NCBI GenBank assembly: GCA_028244835.1
Contig: JAOKBJ010000002.1
Coordinates: 138,942-202,941, forward strand
Reading direction: 5' to 3'
Origin: Methylophilaceae bacterium
GTDB lineage: Bacteria; Pseudomonadota; Gammaproteobacteria; Burkholderiales; Methylophilaceae
Length of the DNA stretch: 64,000 bases
Positions within the stretch are counted from its first letter, which is position 1; the number at the start of each line of letters is the position of its first letter. A model generated the notes under the pieces. The model was given only the letters and a program-made list of their open reading frames with translations. It did no database searches and had not been told where the DNA came from. A program made the translations under genes and the position numbers. Below are positions 1 to 7,905 of the stretch, piece after piece.

Positions 1-19
1 TAGTGGTGGTGAAGCCTTA

Positions 20-949
20 ATGAATAATGTACTAATTTGTGGTTCAATGGCATATGATTCGATCATGGTTTTCAACGACTACTTTAAGAATCATATCTTA
101 CCCGACCAAATTCACAAACTAAGTGTTTCATTTTATGTGCCTGAGTTAAAAAGAAATTTTGGTGGGACTGCCGGGAATATTGCATACAATTTATCACTAC
201 TTAATACTTCTCCTTTGGTTATGGCAACGGTAGGAGATGACTTCCAAGCATACGTTGAGCGCTTAAGTAAGTATGAGATTATTCAAGATTATATAAAGAA
301 AATTCCTGATACTTTTACAGCGCAAGCCTATATTACAACCGACCTAGATGATAATCAAATTACAGCCTTTCATCCTGGAGCTATGAGTGAATCTCATCAA
401 AATAACATCTCATCAATTACTGAAAAGATAAGCCTTGCAATAATTGCTCCTGACGGAAAAGATGGAATGATTCAACATGCCAATGAATGTGTTGAAAATA
501 ATATCCCTTTTCTATTTGACCCAGGTCAAGGATTACCCATGTTCAATAAAGATGAATTGATGGTTTTTATAGGGCAGGCAGATTACATTGCTCTAAATGA
601 TTATGAATTACAACTTGTATTAGATAAAACTAATCTAACTCTATCTAAATTAGCATCTTCTGTAGATGCTTTAATAGTAACCAAAGGGTCACAAGGCTCA
701 TCTATTTACTCTAAAGGTGAAGAAATTGTTATCAATGCAATTCCAATCAAAATACCCATTGACCCAACAGGATGTGGGGATGCTTATAGGGCAGGTTTAA
801 TATATGGAATTTTAAATAAATATGATTGGATCAAAACAGGAAAGCTTGCATCTGTGATGGGGGCAATAAAGATTAAATCTCAAGGTGGTCAAAATCACAC
901 AGCGACATTGTCTGAAATTGAAAGTCTTCTTGGCAGTTCTTTAAATTAG
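20..949 (+). CDS. PfkB-family carbohydrate/nucleoside kinase
   Basis: This 309-residue protein is a ribokinase/adenosine-kinase (PfkB) family member, which transfers the ATP gamma-phosphate to a sugar or nucleoside hydroxyl in the cytoplasm. The N-terminal family signature region GGTAGNIAYNLSLL is at about residues 48-61, and the C-terminal anion-hole/catalytic motif DPTGCGDAYRAG at about 247-258, with the catalytic Asp of the GD pair. The substrate cannot be told from sequence; adenosine kinase-like is my best guess. The first bases of the window contain a TAA at 18-20 that overlaps the ATG (TAATG), so it is probably coupled to a gene upstream of the window. Its 3' end overlaps the convergent apaH by 9 bases. 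Confidence 0.85.
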   Translation: MNNVLICGSMAYDSIMVFNDYFKNHILPDQIHKLSVSFYVPELKRNFGGTAGNIAYNLSLLNTSPLVMATVGDDFQAYVERLSKYEIIQDYIKKIPDTFTAQAYITTDLDDNQITAFHPGAMSESHQNNISSITEKISLAIIAPDGKDGMIQHANECVENNIPFLFDPGQGLPMFNKDELMVFIGQADYIALNDYELQLVLDKTNLTLSKLASSVDALIVTKGSQGSSIYSKGEEIVINAIPIKIPIDPTGCGDAYRAGLIYGILNKYDWIKTGKLASVMGAIKIKSQGGQNHTATLSEIESLLGSSLN

Positions 950-1750
950 ATCTCTAGGGTCTGAGTCGATTGATATAATTTTTTTCTCTTCAAAACTATA
1001 TGCAGTTAATTTTCTCCCCCATACACATCCTGAATCTAAAGTAATACCATTTGCATAAGTTTGGATTCCAATTGCAGACCAATGACCAGATAAAATAAAC
1101 TCTTTTCTTTCTTCAGTAGGGAAAAGATACCAAGGGGTAAGGTTGGATGGTAGTTTATTTATATTCTTCTTAAAAGAAAAATCAATTGAGCCATCTTTAT
1201 TTAAAGCACGCATTCTTGTCATAGTGTTAATTGCAAATCTTAGACGATCAGCTTTTTTATAATTTTCATCCCATATGGTTGGGAGATTTCCATACATCTC
1301 TTTTAAAAATTTTTTTGGGTTCTTATTTAATTCGGATGTTACTTCATTGGATAATTGCATTGTTAGTTTTGAAGACCAAGAAGGGTAAATGCCTGCATGG
1401 ACCATTAAATATTTATCATTTCTATGAGCTAATGGAATTGACAAGAACCAATCAATAAATTTTGATAAATTCTTATTTTTAAGAACAGGTTCGAATGTAT
1501 CTTTGGTGGAAATTGATGTTGATTGAAAGGTAACTGCTAGGAAATGAAGGTCATGATTACCTAATACAATTTTTATATTATCTCGATGCTCGTAACACCA
1601 CTGAAGAATCTCTAGTGAGCCTTTGCCACGATTAACTAAATCACCAACTAACCATAACCTATCTTCACTTTTATTAAAATTTACAGCATTTAATAAAGAT
1701 TGGAATGAATAGAAACATCCTTGTAGGTCGCCAATAGCATAAATTGACAT
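941..1750 (-). CDS. apaH: Symmetrical bis(5'-nucleosyl)-tetraphosphatase
   Basis: ApaH hydrolyses diadenosine tetraphosphate symmetrically to two ADP, controlling alarmone and NpnN-cap levels in the cytoplasm. At 269 residues it has normal family length. The metallophosphoesterase signatures are intact: GDLQGC (7-12), GDLVNRG (36-42), GNHD (64-67), and later metal histidines in VHAGIYPSW and LSGHWS. It is the last gene of the minus-strand run ctaA-ctaB-cytochrome c-apaH, starting only 8 bases after the cytochrome stop codon, so it is probably in the same transcript. This placement is chromosomal context rather than functional linkage. Confidence 0.93.
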   Translation of the reverse strand: MSIYAIGDLQGCFYSFQSLLNAVNFNKSEDRLWLVGDLVNRGKGSLEILQWCYEHRDNIKIVLGNHDLHFLAVTFQSTSISTKDTFEPVLKNKNLSKFIDWFLSIPLAHRNDKYLMVHAGIYPSWSSKLTMQLSNEVTSELNKNPKKFLKEMYGNLPTIWDENYKKADRLRFAINTMTRMRALNKDGSIDFSFKKNINKLPSNLTPWYLFPTEERKEFILSGHWSAIGIQTYANGITLDSGCVWGRKLTAYSFEEKKIISIDSDPRDLI

Positions 1751-1758
1751 CTAGTAAT

Positions 1759-2232
1759 TTATAACTTACCTCCAGATGCATTTGCCATACTTATAACAGC
1801 TGCAGCAACTTCCTCATCGGTAAGTCTTGAATTTCCGCCTTTAGCCGGCATCATTCTAATACCTTTAATAGCATTATTGATAAGCATCTCTTTACCTTGA
1901 GCAATTCTTGGTGCCCATTGTTCAGCATCTCCAATTTTTGGAGAACCCATTAAACCAGTCGTATGACACATTGCACAATTGGCTTTTATAATTTTATCTG
2001 CAGATATAGAATTTCCAGATTCAGATTCAACAACAGAATCATTAGCAACTGCAACCTGAGCTACTGGCGATATATCTTCTTGTGTATTATTTTCGACAAT
2101 CTTAGGCTTCTCTGCCTTGCTAAAATCATATTTAGCTGTGGCAGCAGTAATAATTATAATTGCTCCAGCCAAACTGCCAACAACGACTCCAATTGTTTCT
2201 AGGATGCCTTTTAATTTTCTTTTCTCACTCAT
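1759..2232 (-). CDS. Membrane-anchored c5-type monohaem cytochrome c
   Basis: This 157-residue periplasmic electron carrier has an N-terminal membrane anchor (about residues 13-32), a low-complexity linker, then a class I haem domain with CAMCH at 86-90 and a likely axial Met in GIRMMPAKGG near 128. The layout matches cytochrome c5/c-555-like proteins. Its position directly after ctaB suggests it feeds electrons to the caa3/aa3 oxidase encoded upstream. Other betaproteobacteria often have a sco gene at this end of the cluster. The ORF track starts at a TTG at 2235; I prefer the ATG at 2232, which has AAGGAAG just upstream. Confidence 0.87.
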   Translation of the reverse strand: MSEKRKLKGILETIGVVVGSLAGAIIIITAATAKYDFSKAEKPKIVENNTQEDISPVAQVAVANDSVVESESGNSISADKIIKANCAMCHTTGLMGSPKIGDAEQWAPRIAQGKEMLINNAIKGIRMMPAKGGNSRLTDEEVAAAVISMANASGGKL

Positions 2233-2250
2233 CAATCTTCCTTCTTAAAA

Positions 2251-3159
2251 TTAAACAAAAATAAATTTAAAATAGTGGTCTATCAAAAATGCTGTGAATA
2301 TCAAGCCAAGATATGTTATTGAATATCTAAAAATTTTCATAGATAGTTTATCAGAATAATTCCTATAGAGCATTACAACATAGTAAAGAAATATAGCATT
2401 TAGTATTGTTGCAAAAAATAAATAAATTAAGCCTGTCATACCTATACTAAAAGGCATCATAGTCACGATAACCAAAATAATTGTATAAAGAACAATGTGA
2501 AGTAAGGTAAATTTTTCTCCATGTGTAACTGGCAGCATTGGCATTCCAACTTTGGCGTACTCTACTCTTCGGTATAGTGCTAATACCCAAAAATGAGGAG
2601 GTGTCCAACAAAAAATAATTAAGAACAAAATCCATGCCTCAGGAGATAAGTGATTATTTACTGCTGCCCAACCTAAAACTGGAGGCATCGCTCCGGAAGC
2701 ACCGCCAATAACAATATTCATTGGTGTTGCAGGTTTAAGGAAAATTGTATAAATTACTGCATAAGCAAAAAAAGTTAGTGCAGTAAGCCACATTGTTAAG
2801 AAATTTACAAAATATAAAAGAATAAATAGTCCTAATCCACCTAAAATAGAAGCAAAGAAAATAGTTTCTTGTTGAGACACTTTCCCCATAGGTAATGGCC
2901 TGCCTCGAGTTCTTGCCATTCGAGCATCAATTTTTTCTTCAATTAAACAATTAAAAGCTGCTGCAGCTCCAGATACAAAACCAATTCCAAGAATTGCACT
3001 AATCAATACATTTAATGGCACCATACCAGGTGTAGATAGAAACATTCCTATCACAGCTGTAAAAACTATTAAAGCGTTTACTCTTGGTTTGCAAAGCGCA
3101 AAAAAGTCTTTTAGATTTTCAATCGAACAATAACTCTTAATAGGTATAGTCTTTATCAT
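2251..3159 (-). CDS. ctaB: Protohaem IX farnesyltransferase (haem O synthase)
   Basis: This polytopic inner-membrane prenyltransferase attaches a farnesyl group to protohaem to give haem O, the precursor of haem A. The 302-residue protein carries the UbiA-type first Asp-rich motif in [16 protein letters not shown] (about residues 70-86) and the second conserved loop region around [19 protein letters not shown], with about eight or nine hydrophobic segments. The start overlaps the end of ctaA by 23 bases, implying translational coupling, and the two enzymes act consecutively. cyoE is a synonym; ctaB fits the aa3-type context. Confidence 0.95.
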   Translation of the reverse strand: MIKTIPIKSYCSIENLKDFFALCKPRVNALIVFTAVIGMFLSTPGMVPLNVLISAILGIGFVSGAAAAFNCLIEEKIDARMARTRGRPLPMGKVSQQETIFFASILGGLGLFILLYFVNFLTMWLTALTFFAYAVIYTIFLKPATPMNIVIGGASGAMPPVLGWAAVNNHLSPEAWILFLIIFCWTPPHFWVLALYRRVEYAKVGMPMLPVTHGEKFTLLHIVLYTIILVIVTMMPFSIGMTGLIYLFFATILNAIFLYYVVMLYRNYSDKLSMKIFRYSITYLGLIFTAFLIDHYFKFIFV

Positions 3160-4153
3160 ATTGCGGAGTAATTCTTGAATTAATAATAGTTGTTATTATA
3201 ACCAATAATGCTGCACCTAAGTTGTGAAGAGTGGCTAAAAATAGTGGTAAATACATTACCAAATTTGCAATGCCAATAATAACTTGAAGTAGAAGAACTA
3301 AAAGTAAGAGATTTTTATAGAAACTAGTCGATGGATAATTTCTTAATAAATAAGCCATAAAAATAAAATAAGCTGTTAATACAAGAGCACCGACCCGATG
3401 AACCCATTGAATTGCTTGAAGAGCTTTAATTGATAAGCCTTCTCCTGATGCTGTCATTCCAAGCTCTCTAAAAGGATTAAAGCCATTTTTAAAATCCATA
3501 TCTGGCATAAGTGATCCATGGCAAGTTGGGAAATCTGTACATGCTAAAGCGGCATAATTAGTACTTGTCCAACCCCCTAAAAGAATTTGAATAAATAATA
3601 AGACAAAACCAAGTCGGATATAAGGCTTAATCCCTGAATCAATAACAATCGTATTGCTAACTGCACCTAAATGACGGTGGGTCATATAAGTTAGTAATGC
3701 TAATATCGTCATCCCCCCCATTAAATGGGCTGTAACTATTGCTGGCTTTAAAAGCTCTGTAACCGTCCACATTCCTAAAGTGGCTTGAAAAATAACTAAG
3801 GCCAATATGCCAAAAGGTAAGGTAATTTTTACCTTTAGTTCATGACGAATCTTGTAACTCATAAATGAAATTAATAAAATCAATAAACCGAGAATACCAG
3901 CTAAATACCTGTGAATCATTTCTCTCCATGCCTTACCAACTTCGACAATACTACCTGGATATAGGCCTTGAGCGTTCATAATTGCAACTTCACTTTCTGG
4001 CACTGTTAGTGTTCCAAAGCAACCTGGCCAATCAGGACATCCAAGTCCTGCATCAGTTAGTCTTACGTAGGCGCCAAAGACCACCACGCACAATGTTAAG
4101 CATGAAGCAGAAAGAAGTAAACGGTTAAACCAAATCAATTTATTAAGCTCCAA
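3137..4153 (-). CDS. ctaA: Haem A synthase
   Basis: CtaA/Cox15 oxidises the methyl group of haem O to a formyl group to make haem A for cytochrome c oxidase. It is an eight-helix inner-membrane protein. Visible family marks are [14 protein letters not shown] (about 32-45), a first His in EMIHRYLAG, the second Cys pair CTDFPTC, and later His residues in [10 protein letters not shown] and LHNLGAALL, giving the expected haem ligands and the loop cysteines of the betaproteobacterial type. The start is uncertain: the ORF begins at TTG 4153, but GGAG overlaps the next codons, so TTG 4138 is an alternative. No in-frame ATG precedes the first conserved motif. Confidence 0.93.
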   Translation of the reverse strand: MELNKLIWFNRLLLSASCLTLCVVVFGAYVRLTDAGLGCPDWPGCFGTLTVPESEVAIMNAQGLYPGSIVEVGKAWREMIHRYLAGILGLLILLISFMSYKIRHELKVKITLPFGILALVIFQATLGMWTVTELLKPAIVTAHLMGGMTILALLTYMTHRHLGAVSNTIVIDSGIKPYIRLGFVLLFIQILLGGWTSTNYAALACTDFPTCHGSLMPDMDFKNGFNPFRELGMTASGEGLSIKALQAIQWVHRVGALVLTAYFIFMAYLLRNYPSTSFYKNLLLLVLLLQVIIGIANLVMYLPLFLATLHNLGAALLVIITTIINSRITPQYDKDYTY

Positions 4154-4257
4154 AATATAAAGTTATATTAATGTAGAATACCTTTTATGATTATTTTAAC
4201 AATCTTGACTTTTATTCATAAAACAATTGCAAATTCAACATATACAAAATAAAAACT

Positions 4258-4767
4258 ATGAAAATAAAAAAAAATATTATCATCTCTTGCCTAGTAATTT
4301 TTCTGACTAGCCTTGTGTTAATAAGTTTCCAAAAGAAAACTGTTGAAAATTTAAATATGACGACTATTAATGGGCAAAGCATACGCTCAGAAGATCTTTT
4401 AGGAAAAGTGGTCTTAATTAACTTTTGGGCAACTGATTGTACTGGGTGTATTGCTGAAATGCCAGGCCTGATTAAAACATATAATAAATATAAGAATCAA
4501 AATTTTGAGCTCATAGCGGTATCAATGTTTTATGATCCTCCAAGTCGTGTTTTAAGTTTCTCAAAAAATAATAAACTACCATTTCCTGTAGTTCTTGATA
4601 TTGACAAAAAAATCGCATCTGAGTTTAAAAACGTCACCCTTACACCAACTTCATTTCTTATCGATCATCATGGAAAAATAATTAACCGAATAATTGGAGA
4701 AATAGATTTTGATGAGCTAAACCCCCTTCTTCAAAAAACAATTAAAAAGTCTATTTCGAGTTCTTAA
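4258..4767 (+). CDS. TlpA-like membrane-anchored thioredoxin
   Basis: This 169-residue redoxin has an N-terminal signal anchor (about residues 7-24), then a thioredoxin fold with active site WATDCTGC (about 59-66) and a cis-Pro loop TLTPTSFLIDHHG. TlpA-type proteins are periplasmic thiol reductants; in alpha-proteobacteria TlpA reduces Sco and the CoxB copper site during oxidase assembly (established knowledge). It lies divergent from ctaA inside the cox cluster, so a role in Cu-A maturation is a reasonable inference, though cytochrome c maturation is also possible. Its last 17 bases overlap the convergent Sco-like gene. Confidence 0.85.
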   Translation: MKIKKNIIISCLVIFLTSLVLISFQKKTVENLNMTTINGQSIRSEDLLGKVVLINFWATDCTGCIAEMPGLIKTYNKYKNQNFELIAVSMFYDPPSRVLSFSKNNKLPFPVVLDIDKKIASEFKNVTLTPTSFLIDHHGKIINRIIGEIDFDELNPLLQKTIKKSISSS

Positions 4768-5335
4768 TAAGTCTTTCGATATCCTTAATAATACCTTTTG
4801 GCTCTGTTTCTTTAGGGTATTGCATCATTAAATAACCATAAGGATCAATTAAAAAAATTGGGCTTACTTTTCCTGAATATAAATCCTTAAATTTTGTAAC
4901 TAAAAATTGATAATTCATAAAACTATTATCAATATACTTTTGGCCAGAATATGAATTCTTAAGTTCGTTAAGATAATTTTCTTTATTTAGTATTACTAAC
5001 CTATCAACCTTATCTCGATCCTCTCCTAATGCTAAACGGATTTGACGAAATTGATACAATCTTTCTTCACAAGATTCAGCACACATTTTATTTTGCATAA
5101 AAACTAAAATCCATTTCTTATCAATTACTACTTCATTCATGGTTGAAATTTCTTTTGCCTTTATTGTCCCAATGCTAACAACCGGACTAATCAATTTTCC
5201 ATGCTCCACACCTTTAGAGCCTTGCATAAAATCAGTATAAAAAACTAAGTACCATGCAGTAATAATTGGAATAAAAAATAAGAGTGAGATTCCTATTAAG
5301 GTTAATTTTCCTTTATTTTTTTGACTTAATGACAT
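4751..5335 (-). CDS. Sco-like membrane protein of the cox cluster with a CxxxC motif
   Basis: This 194-residue protein has one N-terminal transmembrane segment (about residues 10-30) and a periplasmic domain. The domain has CAESC, a CxxxC motif in the position of the Sco copper motif, and a late thioredoxin-fold strand SPIFLIDPYGYLMM resembling the Sco/peroxiredoxin region. I see no clear equivalent of the copper-binding His that precedes this strand in Sco1. Many beta- and gammaproteobacterial cox clusters carry such a gene beside SURF1. I chose ATG 5335, preceded by AGGAG, rather than the longer ORF from 5353; it overlaps the SURF1 3' end by 23 bases. A role in oxidase biogenesis is inferred. 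Confidence 0.72.
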   Translation of the reverse strand: MSLSQKNKGKLTLIGISLLFFIPIITAWYLVFYTDFMQGSKGVEHGKLISPVVSIGTIKAKEISTMNEVVIDKKWILVFMQNKMCAESCEERLYQFRQIRLALGEDRDKVDRLVILNKENYLNELKNSYSGQKYIDNSFMNYQFLVTKFKDLYSGKVSPIFLIDPYGYLMMQYPKETEPKGIIKDIERLIKNSK

Positions 5336-6062
5336 TTTTTCTCCTAACACCAATCTTTATAAAAATAATTAACAAAGTAAAAGCAAAAGCGAACCACTGA
5401 AAAGCGTAACCATAATTTTTTTCAGACCCGGGTGCTGGAAGCTTAAATGTGCTGTAATTTCCCTTATCAATCAGAGGGTCTAGATAAATCATATATGGTA
5501 ATAAATTAAATGTTAAAAAATGTCTAAGCTCATCAATCTCTAATTTTTGCATTCTAAAAACTGATGAATTTAATGTCTCAATATTTTCATGCCCTAAACT
5601 TATTCCGCCAGTCGGGAATTTAGCAATATGCCCCTTAATAACAATATCGCCTTCAATACTCTGAATATTTGGTATCAAATCTCGTCTAGTAAGATTAGGT
5701 TGCCAACCTCGGTTTATTAAAACAATATATTGACTATTCTTGACTTGAAATGGAGTTAATACATTAAAACCAGCAATTTTATTTAAAATCTGATTATCTA
5801 AAATTATGCTTTTTTTATTTAAAAATGAACCATTTACCTTAGTCCGCCTCCATAAGAGTGATTCCTCATTCTCTATTGACAGTTCTTTATTGAGATCTAT
5901 TGAGTTATCTGCTTGGCGTAACGTATAATTAGAATTCTTGCTATTTTTTTCGTTAGCTCTATCCAGTTGCCAAAATCCTAGCAGGATAAAACATATACAT
6001 GCAACTATGAAAGCAATAGTTGGAATTAACGTGATGTTAAATTCATATTTTTTAAAAAACAA
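5313..6062 (-). CDS. SURF1-family cytochrome oxidase biogenesis protein
   Basis: This 249-residue protein has the SURF1 topology: a transmembrane helix near the N-terminus containing FILLGFWQLDRANEK (about residues 24-38), a large periplasmic domain with ILDNQ and VLINRGWQPNLTRRD, and a second helix at the C-terminus after YGYAFQWFAFAFTLL. SURF1 assists haem A insertion into subunit I. Translation appears to start at TTG 6062, with AGGA six bases upstream. That start is only 22 bases from the divergent DUF2909 gene, with the two ribosome sites back to back. Confidence 0.9.
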   Translation of the reverse strand: MFFKKYEFNITLIPTIAFIVACICFILLGFWQLDRANEKNSKNSNYTLRQADNSIDLNKELSIENEESLLWRRTKVNGSFLNKKSIILDNQILNKIAGFNVLTPFQVKNSQYIVLINRGWQPNLTRRDLIPNIQSIEGDIVIKGHIAKFPTGGISLGHENIETLNSSVFRMQKLEIDELRHFLTFNLLPYMIYLDPLIDKGNYSTFKLPAPGSEKNYGYAFQWFAFAFTLLIIFIKIGVRRKNVIKSKK

Positions 6063-6084
6063 TTTTTATCCTTTTGGAGAAGTA

Positions 6085-6300
6085 ATGGATATCTCGGTAG
6101 CTTTTAAATTTCTAATAATTTTTATCCTGGTAATAATTTTGATCTCTTTAACCAAGGGATTGCACTTTCTAATGAAAGACGATGATCAGTCCATTAAAAT
6201 GGCTAAATCATTAACAATTCGGGTAGTGCTTTCTGTTGTTCTTTTCATATTAATATTTGTTGGTTACTCAATGGGATGGATTACACCAAATCATATTTAA
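6085..6300 (+). CDS. DUF2909 twin-transmembrane small protein
   Basis: The ORF track begins at 5938, but the ATG at 6085 has GGAG five bases upstream and gives a 71-residue protein. It has two hydrophobic helices (about 8-30 and 47-66) separated by a charged loop KDDDQSIKMAKS. This matches DUF2909, a small inner-membrane family found between coxC and the SURF1 gene in betaproteobacterial cox clusters. The function is unknown; a role in oxidase assembly is guilt by association. It is on the opposite strand to the cox genes, its upstream region lies inside the SURF1 gene, and a bidirectional hairpin follows its stop. Confidence 0.78.
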   Translation: MDISVAFKFLIIFILVIILISLTKGLHFLMKDDDQSIKMAKSLTIRVVLSVVLFILIFVGYSMGWITPNHI

Positions 6301-6326
6301 AAAAAGCTACGTATAGTAGCTTTTTT
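6301..6326. terminator. Bidirectional intrinsic terminator between DUF2909 and coxC
   Basis: A perfect 10-bp inverted repeat, AAAAAGCTAC/GTAGCTTTTT, with a 5-base loop lies directly after the DUF2909 stop codon and 5 bases from the coxC stop. The A-tract and T-tract at either side let it work as an intrinsic terminator on both strands. Confidence 0.85.
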
Positions 6327-6331
6327 GAGTG

Positions 6332-7210
6332 TTATATCCAGTATACGAATATAAATAAACCTAACCATACAACATCTACAAAATGCCAGTACCAAGCCAC
6401 TGCCTCGAAAGCAAAATGATCTTTCTGGCTGAAGTGTCCTTTTAATGATCTAAACAAAATCACCGCTAGCATTACAGCACCCATAGTCACATGAAAACCA
6501 TGGAAACCTGTTAGCAAATAGAATGTTGAACCATAAATTCCACCATTAATAGTTAAATCCAAATCATTCATAGCATGAGCATATTCGCCAGCTTGAAAAT
6601 AAACAAATATAAACCCTAGAGCGACTGTAGCAAAAAGCCATGCACTTAGCGCAGTCCTATTCGCTTTTTTTAATGCCCAATGGGCAAATGTAACAGTTAC
6701 TCCACTAGCCAATAAAAGAGCAGTATTAATTGCTGGCACTCCAAATGCTGGCACTACGTCCTTGTATTGTGTATATTTAGCAGGATCTGGCATAACATTC
6801 ATTGGCCAACTAGCTTGGAATGATGACCATAAAAATTCATGGGTTCCATTATGTCCTCCTTGCCCTTCTCCACTAAGCCATGGAATTGAAAACATGCGTG
6901 CATAATAAAGCGCACCAAAGAATGCTGCAAAAAACATTACCTCAGATAAGATAAACCAACCCATTCCCATCCTAAAACTTACATCAACCTGTTTGCTATA
7001 TTTTCCTGCGATACTTTCTGAAATCACATCAGCAAACCAACCAGCAAACATATAAGTTAAAGCAGCTAAACCAATAATTAATACATACTTACCAGCATCA
7101 ACACTATTAAACATCATAGCGCCACCTAAGAATGTAATGAATAAAGAAAGTGTTCCAACGATTGGCCACTTACTACCATCAGGTATATAGTATATTTCTT
7201 GACTTGCCAT
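6332..7210 (-). CDS. coxC: Cytochrome c oxidase subunit III
   Basis: Subunit III of the aa3-type oxidase, a 292-residue seven-helix inner-membrane protein that stabilises the subunit I core. Recognisable segments are SFRMGMGWFILSEVMFFAAFFGALYY, FHGFHVTMGAVML and the C-terminal AFEAVAWYWHFVDVVWLGLFIFVYWI, including the conserved Glu and His residues of the family. It is the last gene of coxB-coxA-small protein-ctaG-coxC and ends at the bidirectional terminator. Confidence 0.97.
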   Translation of the reverse strand: MASQEIYYIPDGSKWPIVGTLSLFITFLGGAMMFNSVDAGKYVLIIGLAALTYMFAGWFADVISESIAGKYSKQVDVSFRMGMGWFILSEVMFFAAFFGALYYARMFSIPWLSGEGQGGHNGTHEFLWSSFQASWPMNVMPDPAKYTQYKDVVPAFGVPAINTALLLASGVTVTFAHWALKKANRTALSAWLFATVALGFIFVYFQAGEYAHAMNDLDLTINGGIYGSTFYLLTGFHGFHVTMGAVMLAVILFRSLKGHFSQKDHFAFEAVAWYWHFVDVVWLGLFIFVYWI

Positions 7211-7237
7211 ATTAACTTTCCTATCTTAAAAAATTAA

Positions 7238-7777
7238 TTAATTTATTGCTGCTACTTTCTTTACTCTAAAAAAAGTATAAGAAAGCGTCAACTCTGCAAC
7301 GTCCTCAGGTAATTCTTTATCTACTTCAAACCTAACTACCATCTCTTTAGTTTCGCCAGCTTTAAGAAGCTGATTTACAAAACAAAAACATTCAGCCTTC
7401 TTAAAATATAATGAAGCAACTTGTGGAGACACACTCGGTATCGCTTGCCCAACAATATCTCTATCGTTTATATTTTTAACAGTATATACCGCCTCATAAA
7501 ACTTACCTGGCTGCACCCTCATTACTCTTTGATTGGGAGTCAAAGTCCATGGTAAATCTCCATTTATGTTCGCATCAAACTGAACCTTTATCGAGCGATT
7601 TGAAACTATTACCTCTTTATTTAAATTTTCTGTAACACGAATCGTTTTACCATTTAATCCGGTTATTTTACAAAAAACATCATATAAAGGAACCAGTGCA
7701 TAACCAAAACCAAACATTAATACTGTAAACAAAACCAATCTGGCTGTGGTTTTTTTTATGCCCTTCTTGTTATCCAT
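7238..7777 (-). CDS. ctaG: Cytochrome c oxidase copper assembly protein CtaG/Cox11
   Basis: This 179-residue single-span membrane protein of the Cox11 family delivers copper to the Cu-B site of subunit I. After the N-terminal helix (about 11-31, containing FGYALVPLYDVFCKITG) comes an immunoglobulin-like periplasmic domain with the copper motif ECFCF (about residue 122). The start codon overlaps the stop of the 42-residue gene upstream (ATGGATAA). Length and motifs are normal for the family. Confidence 0.95.
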   Translation of the reverse strand: MDNKKGIKKTTARLVLFTVLMFGFGYALVPLYDVFCKITGLNGKTIRVTENLNKEVIVSNRSIKVQFDANINGDLPWTLTPNQRVMRVQPGKFYEAVYTVKNINDRDIVGQAIPSVSPQVASLYFKKAECFCFVNQLLKAGETKEMVVRFEVDKELPEDVAELTLSYTFFRVKKVAAIN

Positions 7778-7898
7778 TTATAGCATGCATCAGTACAAAA
7801 AATCCGTAAAACAAACAAGCAACTAAGCCTAAGACTATAGCAAGTCGCTTATTTTTTCTCCGCAATTGTTCTTCAACATTATCCTTTTTTTCAGCCAT
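7770..7898 (-). CDS. 42-aa single-helix protein between coxA and ctaG (not in the ORF track)
   Basis: Read by hand on the minus strand, an ATG at 7898 opens a 42-residue ORF: a charged N-terminus MAEKKDNVEEQLRRKNKR, a helix LAIVLGLVACLFYGFFVLM, and a short end HAING. It begins 7 bases after the coxA stop, and its TAA lies inside the first codons of ctaG, the tight packing expected of a translated gene. Short one-helix cytochrome oxidase assembly proteins at exactly this position occur in other betaproteobacterial clusters, so I take it as real. The precise function is unknown. Confidence 0.78.
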   Translation of the reverse strand: MAEKKDNVEEQLRRKNKRLAIVLGLVACLFYGFFVLMHAING

Positions 7899-7905
7899 TA
7901 ATAAA

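Noticed and set aside
1-20. Possible C-terminal tail of an upstream gene (frame ending with TAA at 18-20)
   Set aside because: Only five codons are visible, so no gene can be supported; the TAATG junction is mentioned in the PfkB entry.
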